DNA of 64,000 nt from Neptunomonas antarctica (GCF_001305295.1 NZ_LJSI01000026.1:62001-126000); one strand, 5' to 3'; positions 9,161 through 18,176 are shown, counted from the stretch's first letter. Made by a program: numbers and translations. The notes: generated by a model from the letters alone, not told the origin.

Positions 9161-9529
9161 TTAAGCCTCCACATCAGGAGCAGACATATTAGCAGCGTCT
9201 CCAATATCTTGTTGAAGCTGCTCTATATCCCCTACAACTTTCAAAAACTTTCGACCAAAAGGAGTGAATTCATATTCAACTCGTGGCGGTATTTCCGCAA
9301 AAGAGTTTTTCGCTAAAATACCAAAATCCATATTTTTTCGTAGGCATTCATTCAGCACTTTGGTGCTTAAACCATCAACGCTACGCACCATTTCACCGGG
9401 TCGATTGACGCCGCCTGTCAATAATGTAAATACCGTTAAAGACCATTTACACCCGAAGATAGTCTCAACCATCCGCGTTGCCTGCACTGGCGCTATCCGC
9501 CGTGAAATCTTTTTCTCATTAGTTTTCAT
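9161..9529 (-). CDS. HxlR-family transcriptional regulator
   Basis: A 122-residue winged-helix regulator. HxlR features are visible: FGCKWSLTVFTLLTGGVNRPGEMVRSVDGLSTKVLNE (helix-turn-helix) and the wing VEYEFTPFGRKFL. The usual redox-sensing N-terminal Cys pair is reduced to one cysteine (C27). It is divergently arranged with a short-chain dehydrogenase gene (9686), and the typical role of such pairs is repression of the neighbour in response to reactive electrophiles or oxidants. The 156-base gap contains two TGTACT(A/T)A boxes (about 9533 and 9562) that could be operators. Confidence 0.85.
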   Translation of the reverse strand: MKTNEKKISRRIAPVQATRMVETIFGCKWSLTVFTLLTGGVNRPGEMVRSVDGLSTKVLNECLRKNMDFGILAKNSFAEIPPRVEYEFTPFGRKFLKVVGDIEQLQQDIGDAANMSAPDVEA

Positions 9530-9685
9530 AAAGATGTACTAAAAAGCACCTACCCCACTTATTTGTACTTAGTTTTCAACTAGTAAGCTTCTTCTTATGC
9601 TTTGTCTCACAGCTAACGCTTGAACCTGATTTAAGCATGCCTGTAATACAAAATTTTATAAAGTACAATTCAGGAGATCCATATT

Positions 9686-10468
9686 ATGACAAAATCTAAT
9701 AATGTATATAGCTTAATTATCGGCGGTTCCAGTGGTATGGGACTGGCGACCGCTCAACAACTTGCAGAGCAAGGTCATTCAATCATTATCGTCGGACGTG
9801 ACGCTGACAAACTCGCCAGTGCTAAAGTGAGGCTTGAACTGCTGACCCGCGAATTCAACTCCCAAGTACACGCATGGCAGGAAGATTTATATGATACAGA
9901 ATCAGTCAACCACCTGATTGCTCGCATCGACACTTTTGATGGGCATATCAAGCAACTGGTTAATGCCGCCGGATACTTTAATCCCAAAGCTTTTAGTGAG
10001 CACAGTGTTGATGACTATGAGTTATATATGGGACTGAACCGTTCAATCTTCTTTGTTACGCAGGCGGTAGTTAACAATATGAAAGCTCACCACGGCGGTG
10101 AGATTGTAAATATTGGTTCTATGTGGGCACACCAAGCCATCAAAGCCACACCATCCTCTGCTTACTCTATGGCTAAAGCCGGTTTGCATGCATTTACTCA
10201 GCATTTAGCAATGGAGTTGGCCGACTCAAACATTCGAGTCAACGCGGTAGCACCAGCCGTTGTAAAAACACCTATTTATAACTCCTTTATCGATCCTTCG
10301 GAGCTAGATCAAGCGCTTGCAGGATTCAATGCTTTTCATCCGATAGGCCGGATTGGTAAAGTAGATGACATTGCCAACGCCATTACTTTTTTGCTCTCGG
10401 ATAAAGCGAGCTGGGTAACAGGTGCGATATGGAATATAGATGGCGGTGTAATGGCAGGGCGCAACTAA
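9686..10468 (+). CDS. Short-chain dehydrogenase/reductase (SDR)
   Basis: A 260-residue classical SDR oxidoreductase using NAD(P)H. Cofactor motif GGSSGMG at residues 13-19, catalytic Ser145 (NIGSMW) and Tyr160-x3-Lys164 (YSMAK) are all present, as is the C-terminal [10 protein letters not shown]38 after the second strand (VGRDADK) suggests NADP preference. AGGAGA precedes ATG 9686. Divergent HxlR regulator at 9529 probably controls it. The substrate cannot be named; no pathway genes adjoin. Confidence 0.9.
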   Translation: MTKSNNVYSLIIGGSSGMGLATAQQLAEQGHSIIIVGRDADKLASAKVRLELLTREFNSQVHAWQEDLYDTESVNHLIARIDTFDGHIKQLVNAAGYFNPKAFSEHSVDDYELYMGLNRSIFFVTQAVVNNMKAHHGGEIVNIGSMWAHQAIKATPSSAYSMAKAGLHAFTQHLAMELADSNIRVNAVAPAVVKTPIYNSFIDPSELDQALAGFNAFHPIGRIGKVDDIANAITFLLSDKASWVTGAIWNIDGGVMAGRN

Positions 10469-10579
10469 CTAGCTGAGCACTTAATATTTGAACACCTAAT
10501 ACCTAAAAACTCGAGACCTACATACTCAACACCGCTGCTCTATTGTACAGTTAGCGGCAGTATAAGCGGGAGCCATACA

Positions 10580-11296
10580 ATGACAGCGGCAACAGTAAGT
10601 AATTTCACCCCCACCAATATGGACCGTCTACAGCGCTGTGTTATTGAAACAGCTAAGTGTGAATGGCTCCCCTCGCCCTCCAAAGGCGTGTGGCGCAAAC
10701 CACTGGAAAGAGAAGCGGCTGAACATGGGCAAGTCACCAGTATCGTACGTTACGAGCCGGGGACATTCTTTTCTGCTCATACACACACTCAAGGTGAAGA
10801 AATATTTGTTTTAAGCGGCATTTTTGAAGATGAAAACGGCAGCTACCCTGCCGGCACATACTTACGCAATCCTCCCGGTTCTAGCCATACTCCGGGAAGC
10901 AGCGTTGGTTGTGAACTATGGGTCAAACTCAATATGTTTGATATGCATGACCAGGAAAAGGTCGTACTCAATACCCACGAAGCCAGCTGGCTACCGGGTT
11001 TAGTCGATGGCTTAACCGTTATGCCGTTGCACAATTTCACCTCAGAAGCTACCTCGGCAATGACCGCGGAGCACACCGCTCTGGTTCGCTGGCAGAAAGG
11101 CACGCACTTTAGCCCTCATCGACACATGGGTGGAGAAGAAATCTTCGTCCTTGAGGGCACCTTTGAAGATGAGTTCGGGCAATACCCAACAGGCACCTGG
11201 ATACGCTCACCGCATGAAAGTAAACACCAGCCTTTTAGTGATGAAGGTTGTTTAATTCTGGTTAAAGTTGGTCACCTGGCACGGCTAGCTGATTGA
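10580..11296 (+). CDS. ChrR-like bicupin protein
   Basis: A 238-residue cytoplasmic protein with two similar cupin domains. The first carries SAHTHTQGEEIFVLSG (about residue 73) and the second SPHRHMGGEEIFVLEG (about 177), each giving the HxHx(4)E metal site of the anti-sigma factor ChrR C-terminal cupin fold. The N-terminal zinc-binding anti-sigma domain of ChrR is missing, and no ECF sigma factor lies beside it, so it is more likely a metal-dependent enzyme or small-molecule sensor than an anti-sigma factor. GGGAG lies seven bases before ATG 10580. Convergent with the MocR gene, sharing a hairpin at 11311-11342. Confidence 0.8.
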   Translation: MTAATVSNFTPTNMDRLQRCVIETAKCEWLPSPSKGVWRKPLEREAAEHGQVTSIVRYEPGTFFSAHTHTQGEEIFVLSGIFEDENGSYPAGTYLRNPPGSSHTPGSSVGCELWVKLNMFDMHDQEKVVLNTHEASWLPGLVDGLTVMPLHNFTSEATSAMTAEHTALVRWQKGTHFSPHRHMGGEEIFVLEGTFEDEFGQYPTGTWIRSPHESKHQPFSDEGCLILVKVGHLARLAD

Positions 11297-11310
11297 TCGC
11301 CTCTCAATTC

Positions 11311-11342
11311 AATATTAATGGGAGAGCACTCCCATTAATATT
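11311..11342. terminator. Convergent hairpin overlapping a stop codon
   Basis: Perfect 13-bp stem AATATTAATGGGA / TCCCATTAATATT with a 6-base loop, between the convergent bicupin and MocR genes. The MocR stop codon (11315-11317) and its last seven codons are inside the stem. T-runs are short, so termination may be weak or bidirectional. Confidence 0.6.
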
Positions 11343-12793
11343 TTCAATGCCTCTTGTCGGGAAGCTGTTAACGGATGCAAGAAACTCAAACGCAGACAGT
11401 TTCGATAGTGATCAGTTGAAGAGAACAATGCCCCCGGCGTTATGACTACACCTTTGTTGAGTGCTGCGCCATAAGCCGAAAGCGTGTTGATGCCTTGCGG
11501 CAACTGTAACCACAAAGCCAGCCCACCCTCAGGCACACTGAAACAGATTTCTTTGGGCCAGTGCTTATCTAAAAATTCGACTAGTTCATTCCGCTGCTGC
11601 CTCAACTGCTCACGCTGGCGCCGAAGATGAGTATCATAACCGCCATCTTTTATAAAACTGGCAAGGCCTTGCTGAACAAAACGACTACTGGCCAGCGAGG
11701 TGACCAATTTAAGACGTTTAACCTGATGATGCCAACGCCCTGCCTCTATCCAGCCAATTCTTACATCACGGGATAAGCTTTTAGAGAATGAACTGCAGAG
11801 AATCACCCTATCTGATTTATCCTGTGCTTTGAGTGGATCAGGTCGCCCGAAAAAGCCTAAATCTCCATAAATATCATCTTCAATCAAAGCAAGATCATAT
11901 TGATCCGCCAGCGCGAGTAATGTTTGACGAGAAGCAGAGGGCAAGGTTGCACCGGTAGGCGTGGCAAAGGCGGGAGTCACTACACAAGCGCGAATACTCC
12001 ATTGTTGTAATGCACGTTCAAGCGCCTCTGTATCCATACCGGTAACCGCTGATGCCGGAATTTCTACAACCTGTAAACCAAGCTGTTCGAGCAATTGCAA
12101 AACACCGTAAAAGCCCGGCGACTCTACTGCAACAATATCGCCACGCTGACAACATGCCATCAATGCTAAAAAGAGAGATTGCTGACAGCCTGCAGTGATA
12201 CAAAAGTCATCGGCCGAACTCTCACAACCATGTCGCCGGTAACGTTGTGCCAGTTGTTCGCGCAGTCCAGCATCGCCAGCGGGCTCATCATAATATTGAT
12301 GCGCCCTATCCGACTGGCTGCGCAATGCGCGCCCTATACTACGATTAAGCGCGGTAATTCCGGCGTGATTAGCCGGACTGGTCATTTTTCTATTTTGATC
12401 AACAGAGCGGCTATACAAGGTGTCCCGACCCGCCTGTAGCTCTAGTCCTCTTAGTTCTGGCAAAATATCGAATGCAGCTCCCCTGTCCATCACATCCATA
12501 ACAACGTCGCTTACTGTTACGGGTGCAGGCGCGACTATGGCATGGGAAACAATATGAGGTGCGCCCCGGTTCGCCACATCAGGAAGAACGAAGTAGCCCG
12601 ATTTAGGGCGAGCCTCAAGCAACCCTCTGGCTTCTAATCGCTGATACGCATGTAAAACTGTCGCTTTAGAAACCTGTTGTTCGCGACACATGTCACGCAC
12701 TGAAGGCAAACGCTCGCCCACCCTCCAGCGCTGCCCGGTTATGCCTTCCAGTAACCAGCTCTCAAGCTGTTGGTATCGATACGCCTTACTCAT
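11315..12793 (-). CDS. MocR-family PLP-dependent transcriptional regulator
   Basis: A 492-residue fusion of an N-terminal GntR winged helix (about residues 5-72, with RVGERLPSVRDMCREQQVSKATVLHAYQRLEARG) and a fold-type I aminotransferase-like domain. The PLP lysine is in SSFSKSLSRDVRIGW and the Asp that contacts the pyridine N is in EDDIYGDLG. MocR proteins regulate amine, vitamin B6 or amino-acid genes by sensing an aldimine with PLP. The divergent neighbour is ccoG and the convergent one is the bicupin, so the target is unclear. Confidence 0.9.
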   Translation of the reverse strand: MSKAYRYQQLESWLLEGITGQRWRVGERLPSVRDMCREQQVSKATVLHAYQRLEARGLLEARPKSGYFVLPDVANRGAPHIVSHAIVAPAPVTVSDVVMDVMDRGAAFDILPELRGLELQAGRDTLYSRSVDQNRKMTSPANHAGITALNRSIGRALRSQSDRAHQYYDEPAGDAGLREQLAQRYRRHGCESSADDFCITAGCQQSLFLALMACCQRGDIVAVESPGFYGVLQLLEQLGLQVVEIPASAVTGMDTEALERALQQWSIRACVVTPAFATPTGATLPSASRQTLLALADQYDLALIEDDIYGDLGFFGRPDPLKAQDKSDRVILCSSFSKSLSRDVRIGWIEAGRWHHQVKRLKLVTSLASSRFVQQGLASFIKDGGYDTHLRRQREQLRQQRNELVEFLDKHWPKEICFSVPEGGLALWLQLPQGINTLSAYGAALNKGVVITPGALFSSTDHYRNCLRLSFLHPLTASRQEALKILMGVLSH

Positions 12794-12941
12794 TCTTTAT
12801 TTAAACCTTGATGGGTTACATCGCATTATTAAACATTACCAACACAATCTGTACCCTAAAAGTTTTATTTTTTTATGCCTGAACCTATTTTCTATATTTC
12901 TATATGCTTCAGCCTTCTTATTCTCTTTCGTTAAGTTGTCA

Positions 12942-14312
12942 ATGATGCAAAAAATTCCTGTACAGATTGTCGATGCTTCCACGTTCGCTGTTGATAGCAA
13001 AATCCATGTCCGCTTGACCGAAGGACTGTTTCAACACGCCCGTCGTTTAGTTAGCTGGCCACTGCTATTTATCTATTTTGCTTTGGTGTGGGTACAGGTT
13101 GATGGTCAACCCTGGCTACTATTTGATTTCAGCCAGCGCCGCATTTTACTTTTTGGTACGTCTCTTTCCTGGCATGACCTGCCATTATTGGCGGGAATTA
13201 TGATTGCAGGCACCAGCTTATTATTTTTTATGGCCGTGGGCTGGGGACGTGTCTGGTGTGGATTTGCCTGCCCGCAAAGCATCTGGACATGGGTGTTTAT
13301 CCGTATTGAGCAGTGGACAGAAGGACGCGCAAACATCCGTGCGCGACACGAAAACCAGCCTTTGCGTGGGACCTTCGTAATTCGTCGCATCAGCAAGCAC
13401 CTGCTATGGATAAGCTTTTCAATTTTTACTGCGGTGACCTTTACGGGGTACTTTATTCCTATCCGTGAACTGGTGTCGGACCTGCTCACATGGCACGTGA
13501 CAGCGGGTACACTTGGCTGGTTAGCCTGTATGGCAGCGCTTACCTACCTTAATGCAGGACTCGTACGAGAAAAGATCTGCCTGCATGCCTGCCCATACTC
13601 CCGCTTTCAAGGCGTGATGTTTGACGATCAGACACGCACTGTCAGTTACGACAAGAATCGGGGAGAACCCCGTAGTAACAAACGAACGGCTGATGATAAT
13701 AATGGCGACTGTGTTGATTGCGGTCTTTGCGTGCAAGTGTGCCCTACCGGTATTGATATCAGAGATGGCCTACAGGCGGCCTGTATAGATTGCGGTGCCT
13801 GTATAGATGCTTGTGATGCTGTGATGGAAAAAATTCAGCTGCCCAAAGGGCTGATTCGATTCTGCTCGGAAGATCAACTCGCAAATCGCAGCAGCACTCT
13901 ATGGCGCCCACGGCTATTTGCCTATCTACTGGTATTTATCACCACGAGCGCAGCTGTGGTCTACGGGTTCAGCGGAAAAACCGAACTTTTGGTGGAGATC
14001 CGTCGGGATCGAGGCGCGTTATTCCATCAACTCGATGAAAATACGATCTGTAATCGATATCTATTTAAATTGGAGAGTTTTAACCCGGAACTTCAACAGT
14101 TCAACCTGTCAGTCTCTGGATTGCCTAATCTACGTCTTGAAGGCACGGCAAGCATCGATGCAGAAAATTTTGGTCAATGGCTCCCTTATAGAATTTGTGC
14201 GTTAACATCTCTTTTAACACCTTTACCTGCTCGCAGTGAGCTACAAGTTCATTTTCGAACAAATGATTTTGAGCTCATTAAAATCACAACATTGATGGCT
14301 CTTAATCGATAA
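12942..14312 (+). CDS. ccoG: cbb3 oxidase accessory protein CcoG (FixG/RdxA)
   Basis: About 456 residues. CcoG is a membrane cupric reductase that supplies Cu(I) for cbb3-type cytochrome oxidase assembly. The sequence shows an N-terminal cytoplasmic start, membrane helices, the membrane motif WGRVWCGFACPQSIWTW, the HACPYSRFQ motif, and two ferredoxin clusters CVDCGLCVQVCP and CIDCGACIDACD. A periplasmic C-terminal Ig-like domain follows. The open frame reaches 12690, but that part overlaps the divergent regulator, so I place the start at the tandem ATG 12942/12945. The ccoNOPQ and ccoHIS genes are not in the window. Confidence 0.88.
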   Translation: MMQKIPVQIVDASTFAVDSKIHVRLTEGLFQHARRLVSWPLLFIYFALVWVQVDGQPWLLFDFSQRRILLFGTSLSWHDLPLLAGIMIAGTSLLFFMAVGWGRVWCGFACPQSIWTWVFIRIEQWTEGRANIRARHENQPLRGTFVIRRISKHLLWISFSIFTAVTFTGYFIPIRELVSDLLTWHVTAGTLGWLACMAALTYLNAGLVREKICLHACPYSRFQGVMFDDQTRTVSYDKNRGEPRSNKRTADDNNGDCVDCGLCVQVCPTGIDIRDGLQAACIDCGACIDACDAVMEKIQLPKGLIRFCSEDQLANRSSTLWRPRLFAYLLVFITTSAAVVYGFSGKTELLVEIRRDRGALFHQLDENTICNRYLFKLESFNPELQQFNLSVSGLPNLRLEGTASIDAENFGQWLPYRICALTSLLTPLPARSELQVHFRTNDFELIKITTLMALNR

Positions 14313-14623
14313 ATTTATAGTACGTTACCCCGCCCACAGAAGCCATGCGACTATCCATGGCATCTGCTGAGGTTGGAGAAGAAGGTTTAGCCACAATAGA
14401 TGAACTTCATATAGATCTTTCCTGTATTAATACGCATATCTTTTATCTCAATATAACAACCGAGGACCATCCCGCATTACGCATGTTCCTTGAGGATAAC
14501 CGCGTAGTCCTTGCGAACCAACCAGGTGACGCACCTCAGAATTTTTGATAAAGGTAAAGGTATCGATCTATCACCAGCGTTATTCAGAACATTCTTTACT
14601 TAGAGTAAGTTAGCATTAAAAAA
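14313..14623. other. Intergenic, no convincing gene
   Basis: A 67-codon frame (14345-14548) lies here but has no ribosome site and no recognisable family, so I do not call it. Composition changes here from about average to clearly AT-rich at the border of the amyloid-like locus. Confidence 0.4.
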
Positions 14624-15121
14624 TCATCTGAAAGTTGGCCCAATATAATTCCTGAACACCTCGGAAGGGTTAGCATTATATTTTGCGTTTTTAAAATTAC
14701 TGATATCTATATTAATAGTATTAATGGTTCTTATAAGCTGATTATCGAGACTATTTTGAGTCACCGAGTGTAATAATGTGCTCGGAATTGCGGATGAAAA
14801 ACTCAAAGCACTATCACGGGAAAATTGAATACCTTCTGGTAATTCAAAATAAGAGAAAAAAGACTCAACACCATTTTGATAAATTCTTTTATCGAAGCTA
14901 AAATCAACTATTAAGCCATTAGGTAAAGCAAACCCTCCTCTTAACAAATCCAGTTCTGCATCTGAAATAACCTCACGCTCTTCACTAAGATTCAGCGCTT
15001 TATCGTCAACTGTTTTATAATCAACATCGGCCTGAATATTATTGGATGAAAACAAAAAGAACATGCCAGATAGCATCATAAAAAAAAGTGACATTTTCAC
15101 AAAAAAATCTTTAGTTTTCAT
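14624..15121 (-). CDS. Secreted protein with double-glycine motif, fap-locus associated
   Basis: 165 residues with a hydrophobic Sec-type N-terminus (residues 8-31, cleavage likely after IQA). ISDAELDLLRGG at residues 52-63 closely follows the LSxxELxxIxGG consensus of leaders cut by C39 peptidases, and a C39 peptidase gene ends 17 bases upstream on the same strand. After the GG comes FALPNGLIVDFSFDK and a mixed polar region. I do not recognise the family with certainty; it may play the role of a FapE or FapA-like accessory factor. Processing at the GG by the neighbouring peptidase is inference. Confidence 0.6.
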   Translation of the reverse strand: MKTKDFFVKMSLFFMMLSGMFFLFSSNNIQADVDYKTVDDKALNLSEEREVISDAELDLLRGGFALPNGLIVDFSFDKRIYQNGVESFFSYFELPEGIQFSRDSALSFSSAIPSTLLHSVTQNSLDNQLIRTINTINIDISNFKNAKYNANPSEVFRNYIGPTFR

Positions 15122-15138
15122 TATGATAACTCCATTTA

Positions 15139-15822
15139 CTAAAAATCGAAATTACCCGGCTGCAGCAAATTAAATATGGCCAAGCTAGAACGGTTTACGA
15201 CAGTCTCCAAAGGAGATTTCGCGGTAAGACTCCATTCATCATTATTTTTAAAATGATGTGCTGCAATATTTTCGTTATCATTTATTAGGAATAAAATACG
15301 ATTCCCCCACATCTCCTCAAACTCATTTCGCGGTATGATCTTAACGCCAACAGAGGGGTCTCCGATCAGAACTTCCTGCGTATTAAAACCTTTAATTATC
15401 ACAAAATGCATGTATCCATCATGATTAATAATTGTGATTGCAGGCACAGTAAGCTGATCTAATTTCATTCTAAATCCATTAGATTTATACCCTCGCCTTT
15501 CTAGAAATTTTTTCATATCTAGCAATGAAAAGCCTTGCTGCTGAATCTTGGTTTTATCTCCATATTTAAACATATCTATAAATACATTTTGCTCATTTAT
15601 GTTGTCGTCATAATGATAAGTCAACAAACTTGCTAACGCTGCTGAGCCACAGCTAAAATCATATTTTTGTTTATATATGGTTGAAAATCTACGTTCAGTA
15701 AAACTCACTACGGGAACATTAAAAGCTCCACCAATAGAAACACCACTCACTTCCATTGCTTGTGTTTTTAAATGCATAAAAAACAACAATAAAAATGAAA
15801 GAAATATAGCTAACATTCTCAT
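15139..15822 (-). CDS. fapD: Periplasmic C39-family peptidase, FapD-like
   Basis: A 227-residue protein with an N-terminal signal peptide and a stand-alone papain-like C39 domain: catalytic Cys58 in YDFSCGSAALASLL, His139 in MHFVIIKGF and Asp155 in IGDPSVG. Unlike bacteriocin exporters, it lacks membrane transporter and ATPase domains. This matches FapD, the protease of the Pseudomonas Fap amyloid operon needed for export of the fibre subunits. ATG 15822 is preferred over the GTG at 15828 because AGAGG lies just upstream. It is 14 bases from the preceding gene and 17 from the next, so the four minus-strand genes look like one operon. Symbol by analogy. Confidence 0.75.
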   Translation of the reverse strand: MRMLAIFLSFLLLFFMHLKTQAMEVSGVSIGGAFNVPVVSFTERRFSTIYKQKYDFSCGSAALASLLTYHYDDNINEQNVFIDMFKYGDKTKIQQQGFSLLDMKKFLERRGYKSNGFRMKLDQLTVPAITIINHDGYMHFVIIKGFNTQEVLIGDPSVGVKIIPRNEFEEMWGNRILFLINDNENIAAHHFKNNDEWSLTAKSPLETVVNRSSLAIFNLLQPGNFDF

Positions 15823-15836
15823 AACCACCTCTTTAA

Positions 15837-16193
15837 TTAAGGCGTTATCGTTACAGTAATAATGGTAGAATCTTGAATAATAACATTATTACCCGTATTC
15901 TGAATAATTGAAAAAACACCACTCGCTTCCGTGAACGAACCTTTGTCAATAATATTAAATCCATTAATATTATTGACTGCCGTGTTATTTTCTAAAGTTG
16001 CATCTGCATTAGCGTTAACAATAGTAGTCATGTCGATAATACCACCACGCCCTCTCACTTGCTCAAGATCGCTTAACAACACTGCTTCATTACTATCTGG
16101 AATATTATTTATATCGACGGCGCCAATAAAACCAGAAAATGTAACCAGTAACGGGGAAAGAAATGCACAGAAACTCCTCTTATAAAATTCCAT
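15837..16193 (-). CDS. Small secreted protein with RGRGG motif, fap-locus associated
   Basis: 118 residues starting at ATG 16193, preceded by a strong AAGGAG; upstream in-frame codons are ignored. Residues 8-25 form a Sec-type signal. LLSDLEQVRGRGG (39-51) resembles a double-glycine leader site. The remainder is Asn/Ile/Thr-rich, with DMTTIVNANADATLENNTAV and SGVFSIIQNTGNNVIIQ, a QNxGNN pattern also seen in the C-terminus of the neighbouring repeat protein. A minor fibre subunit or nucleator is the best guess, made from composition and position only. Confidence 0.6.
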   Translation of the reverse strand: MEFYKRSFCAFLSPLLVTFSGFIGAVDINNIPDSNEAVLLSDLEQVRGRGGIIDMTTIVNANADATLENNTAVNNINGFNIIDKGSFTEASGVFSIIQNTGNNVIIQDSTIITVTITP

Positions 16194-16288
16194 CACATTC
16201 TCCTTATTATTCTTATTAAGGTTGCCGGCAAAAAATCTACCGGCAACCATTCACACTTTAATGAATACTTACGACTTATTATTTATGG

Positions 16289-17605
16289 TTATTGGTTAAC
16301 ATTGACGTTTCCCTGGAAAGAAACTTGCTGCTGGCTCAATGCATTAGCCCCTACATTCTGAACATTCTGGTTCACCCCGGCAGTACCGTTGAATGAATCT
16401 GCAATTGTGTTACTTAGTGACGCCGCAGGTGTTGACCCTTCAATTGGGTAGCCATACGTATTACCAGTAACTGTGCCCATCAAATCAGAATTATTTACAC
16501 TGTAAGTGTAAGTCGTTGTTGCGTCTCCACCTCCATTTGCAGCAGATGTACCAGTACCATTTGCATTTGAGTAACTGTTATCGCTGTTATCGCTGTTATC
16601 CACAGTAGCTGTACTGGCACCATTTGCAGCAGCAGATCCCATAGCCTGTGCAGTTGCTGCACTGTTATCACTATTATCACTGTTATCCACGGTAGCTGTA
16701 CTAGCACCGTTTGCTGCGGCAGATCCCATAGCGCTAGCATGCGCCATGCTATTGTCAGAACGATCCGACATAGCAGTACTGCCATTATTGGCAGCAGCTT
16801 CTGTTGCTGTCGCCGCGCTGTTATCGCTGTTGTCTGAACGATCCGACATAGCTGTACTGCCATTATTTGCGGCAGAATCTGTTGCTGTCGCGGCGCTGTT
16901 ATCAGAGTCATCTGAATTGTCGCTGTTGTCAGAACGATCTGTCATGGCTGTACTGCCATTATTTGCAGCAGAATCTGTTGCTGTCGCGGCACTGTTATCA
17001 GAGTCATCTGAATTGTCGCTGTTGTCAGAACGATCTGTCATGGCTGTACTGCCATTATTGGCAGCAGAATCTGTTGCTGTCGCAGCGCTGTTATCAGAGT
17101 CATCTGAATTGTCGCTGTTATCAGAAGCATCACTGTTGTCAGAACGGTCTGTCATGGCTGTACTGCCATTATTGGCAGCAGAGTCTGTTGATGTCGCAGC
17201 GCTGTTATCAGAGTCATCTGAATTGTCGCTGTTATCAGAAGCATCACTGTTGTCAGAACGGTCTGTCATGGCTGTACTGCCATTATTGGCAGCAGAGTCT
17301 GTTGATGTCGCAGCGCTGTTATCAGAGTCATCTGAATTGTCGCTGTCATCATGAGTACTGTTGTTGGTATTATCAGAGTTATTACTGTTGTCGTCGTTGT
17401 CGGCTGTACTATTATCGGAGTTATCTGTGCCTATCGCTGATGAGTTTTCATTAGCGGTACCCGATGCATCACCACTTGTATCCGCACTCGCGGTAGCATT
17501 TTGCGTCTGCGCGGAGTCAGTAGCAGTATTGGTTGGGTTAGCCCACGCATTAGTGGTGGTACCTAAAACGAGTGCAATACTGGCTGCTAGCAATTTAGTA
17601 TTCAT
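16289..17605 (-). CDS. Repeat-rich secreted protein, candidate amyloid fibre subunit (FapC-like)
   Basis: 438 residues. Signal peptide ends at about NAWA (22). Residues 24-97 are Ser/Thr/Asn/Asp-rich; 98-286 contain six units of a 19-residue constant block AATxTDSAANNGSTAMTDR followed by a run of SDx triplets; 293-344 hold two units of MGSAAANGASTATVDNSDNSDNS; 369-438 form a non-repetitive C-terminus ending GVNQNVQNVGANALSQQQVSFQGNVNVNQ, a Gln/Asn pattern common in fap-type and related adhesive proteins. No cysteine is present, so the CxxC of Pseudomonas FapB/FapC is lacking. The protein is very acidic. Position with FapD- and FapF-like genes supports an exported fibre role; amyloid formation is inferred. 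Confidence 0.65.
   Translation of the reverse strand: MNTKLLAASIALVLGTTTNAWANPTNTATDSAQTQNATASADTSGDASGTANENSSAIGTDNSDNSTADNDDNSNNSDNTNNSTHDDSDNSDDSDNSAATSTDSAANNGSTAMTDRSDNSDASDNSDNSDDSDNSAATSTDSAANNGSTAMTDRSDNSDASDNSDNSDDSDNSAATATDSAANNGSTAMTDRSDNSDNSDDSDNSAATATDSAANNGSTAMTDRSDNSDNSDDSDNSAATATDSAANNGSTAMSDRSDNSDNSAATATEAAANNGSTAMSDRSDNSMAHASAMGSAAANGASTATVDNSDNSDNSAATAQAMGSAAANGASTATVDNSDNSDNSYSNANGTGTSAANGGGDATTTYTYSVNNSDLMGTVTGNTYGYPIEGSTPAASLSNTIADSFNGTAGVNQNVQNVGANALSQQQVSFQGNVNVNQ
16574..17314 (-). repeat. Tandem coding repeats with SDx ladder
   Basis: Inside the repeat protein, units start at residues 98, 136, 174, 206, 238 and 264, giving periods of 38, 38, 32, 32 and 26 residues. 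The constant 19-residue block is kept while the number of SDx triplets falls 6, 6, 4, 4, 2. The first two units are almost identical at DNA level, pointing to recent duplication. Two further 29-residue units of a diverged type follow. Confidence 0.9.
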
Positions 17606-18176
17606 TTTGATGCTCCATTTATTTTATTATTACAAATCTACGGTTGGAATCAGGTTAATTTATAGATTTAATAAAACTCCTATTAATTAATCTTGTTTCA
17701 CAACTGGGTAACTGCCGTGTCATTCCAACACCAACAGAATCGCTAAACGAAACTTAAAATTCCATAAAATGAAGATCAAAGCCTACTTAAAGAAAAATAC
17801 AACATCAAAAAATAAATTTATAAAAAAATAACTAAGATGTTGATTTATATTAAAAACCAATTAATAATTCATAAAAAAACATGAAACCAACAACTGATCT
17901 CATTCTAAATGATTAAAACATTGGCAAGAATGACTAATTATAAAAATTAACTATTACTTAATAACAATTCGCTATAAAAAAATCTTTCTGTCCAAAGTCA
18001 CAAATAGTCACAAATGTCTCAAAAAAAATTAAACTTATATACTAATTCCTCAAAAAAAACACACATACATACTTTAAAACCATTAATATTAGACTTATAA
18101 TATGTTGAGTATTTTTACATATAGTTAATACACAATAGGAACATAGTATTAATTTCTTAATTACGGAACTAAAAAA
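17606..18176. promoter_or_regulatory. AT-rich divergent regulatory region
   Basis: 571 bases between the repeat-protein gene and the divergent OmpR-type regulator, very AT-rich with several A-tracts suggesting bent DNA and H-NS/MvaT-type silencing. No coding frame is convincing. It contains the decamer direct repeats listed separately. Confidence 0.55.
17996..18015. promoter_or_regulatory. Tandem 10-bp direct repeats, candidate OmpR-type operator
   Basis: AGTCACAAAT occurs twice head-to-tail with exact 10-bp periodicity, followed by a partial third GTCTCAAAAA. OmpR-family regulators bind direct repeats spaced by one helical turn, and such a regulator starts 160 bases downstream. Confidence 0.5.

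Noticed and set aside
10580-11296. Anti-sigma factor ChrR
   Set aside because: The cupin part matches, but the zinc anti-sigma domain and an adjacent ECF sigma gene are missing; two cupins are present instead.
12794-12941. FNR/Anr box before ccoG
   Set aside because: TTGATGGGTTACATC partly resembles TTGAT-N4-ATCAA but spacing and the second half do not match.
14345-14548. 67-codon frame downstream of ccoG
   Set aside because: No ribosome site and no recognised family; kept only as part of the gap note.
16746-17454. Long open frames antisense to the repeat protein (two of about 200 codons)
   Set aside because: They exist because the tandem repeat has no stops on the other strand. They show repeated Leu/Ser or Cys/His stretches, have no start signal or family, and are codon shadows.
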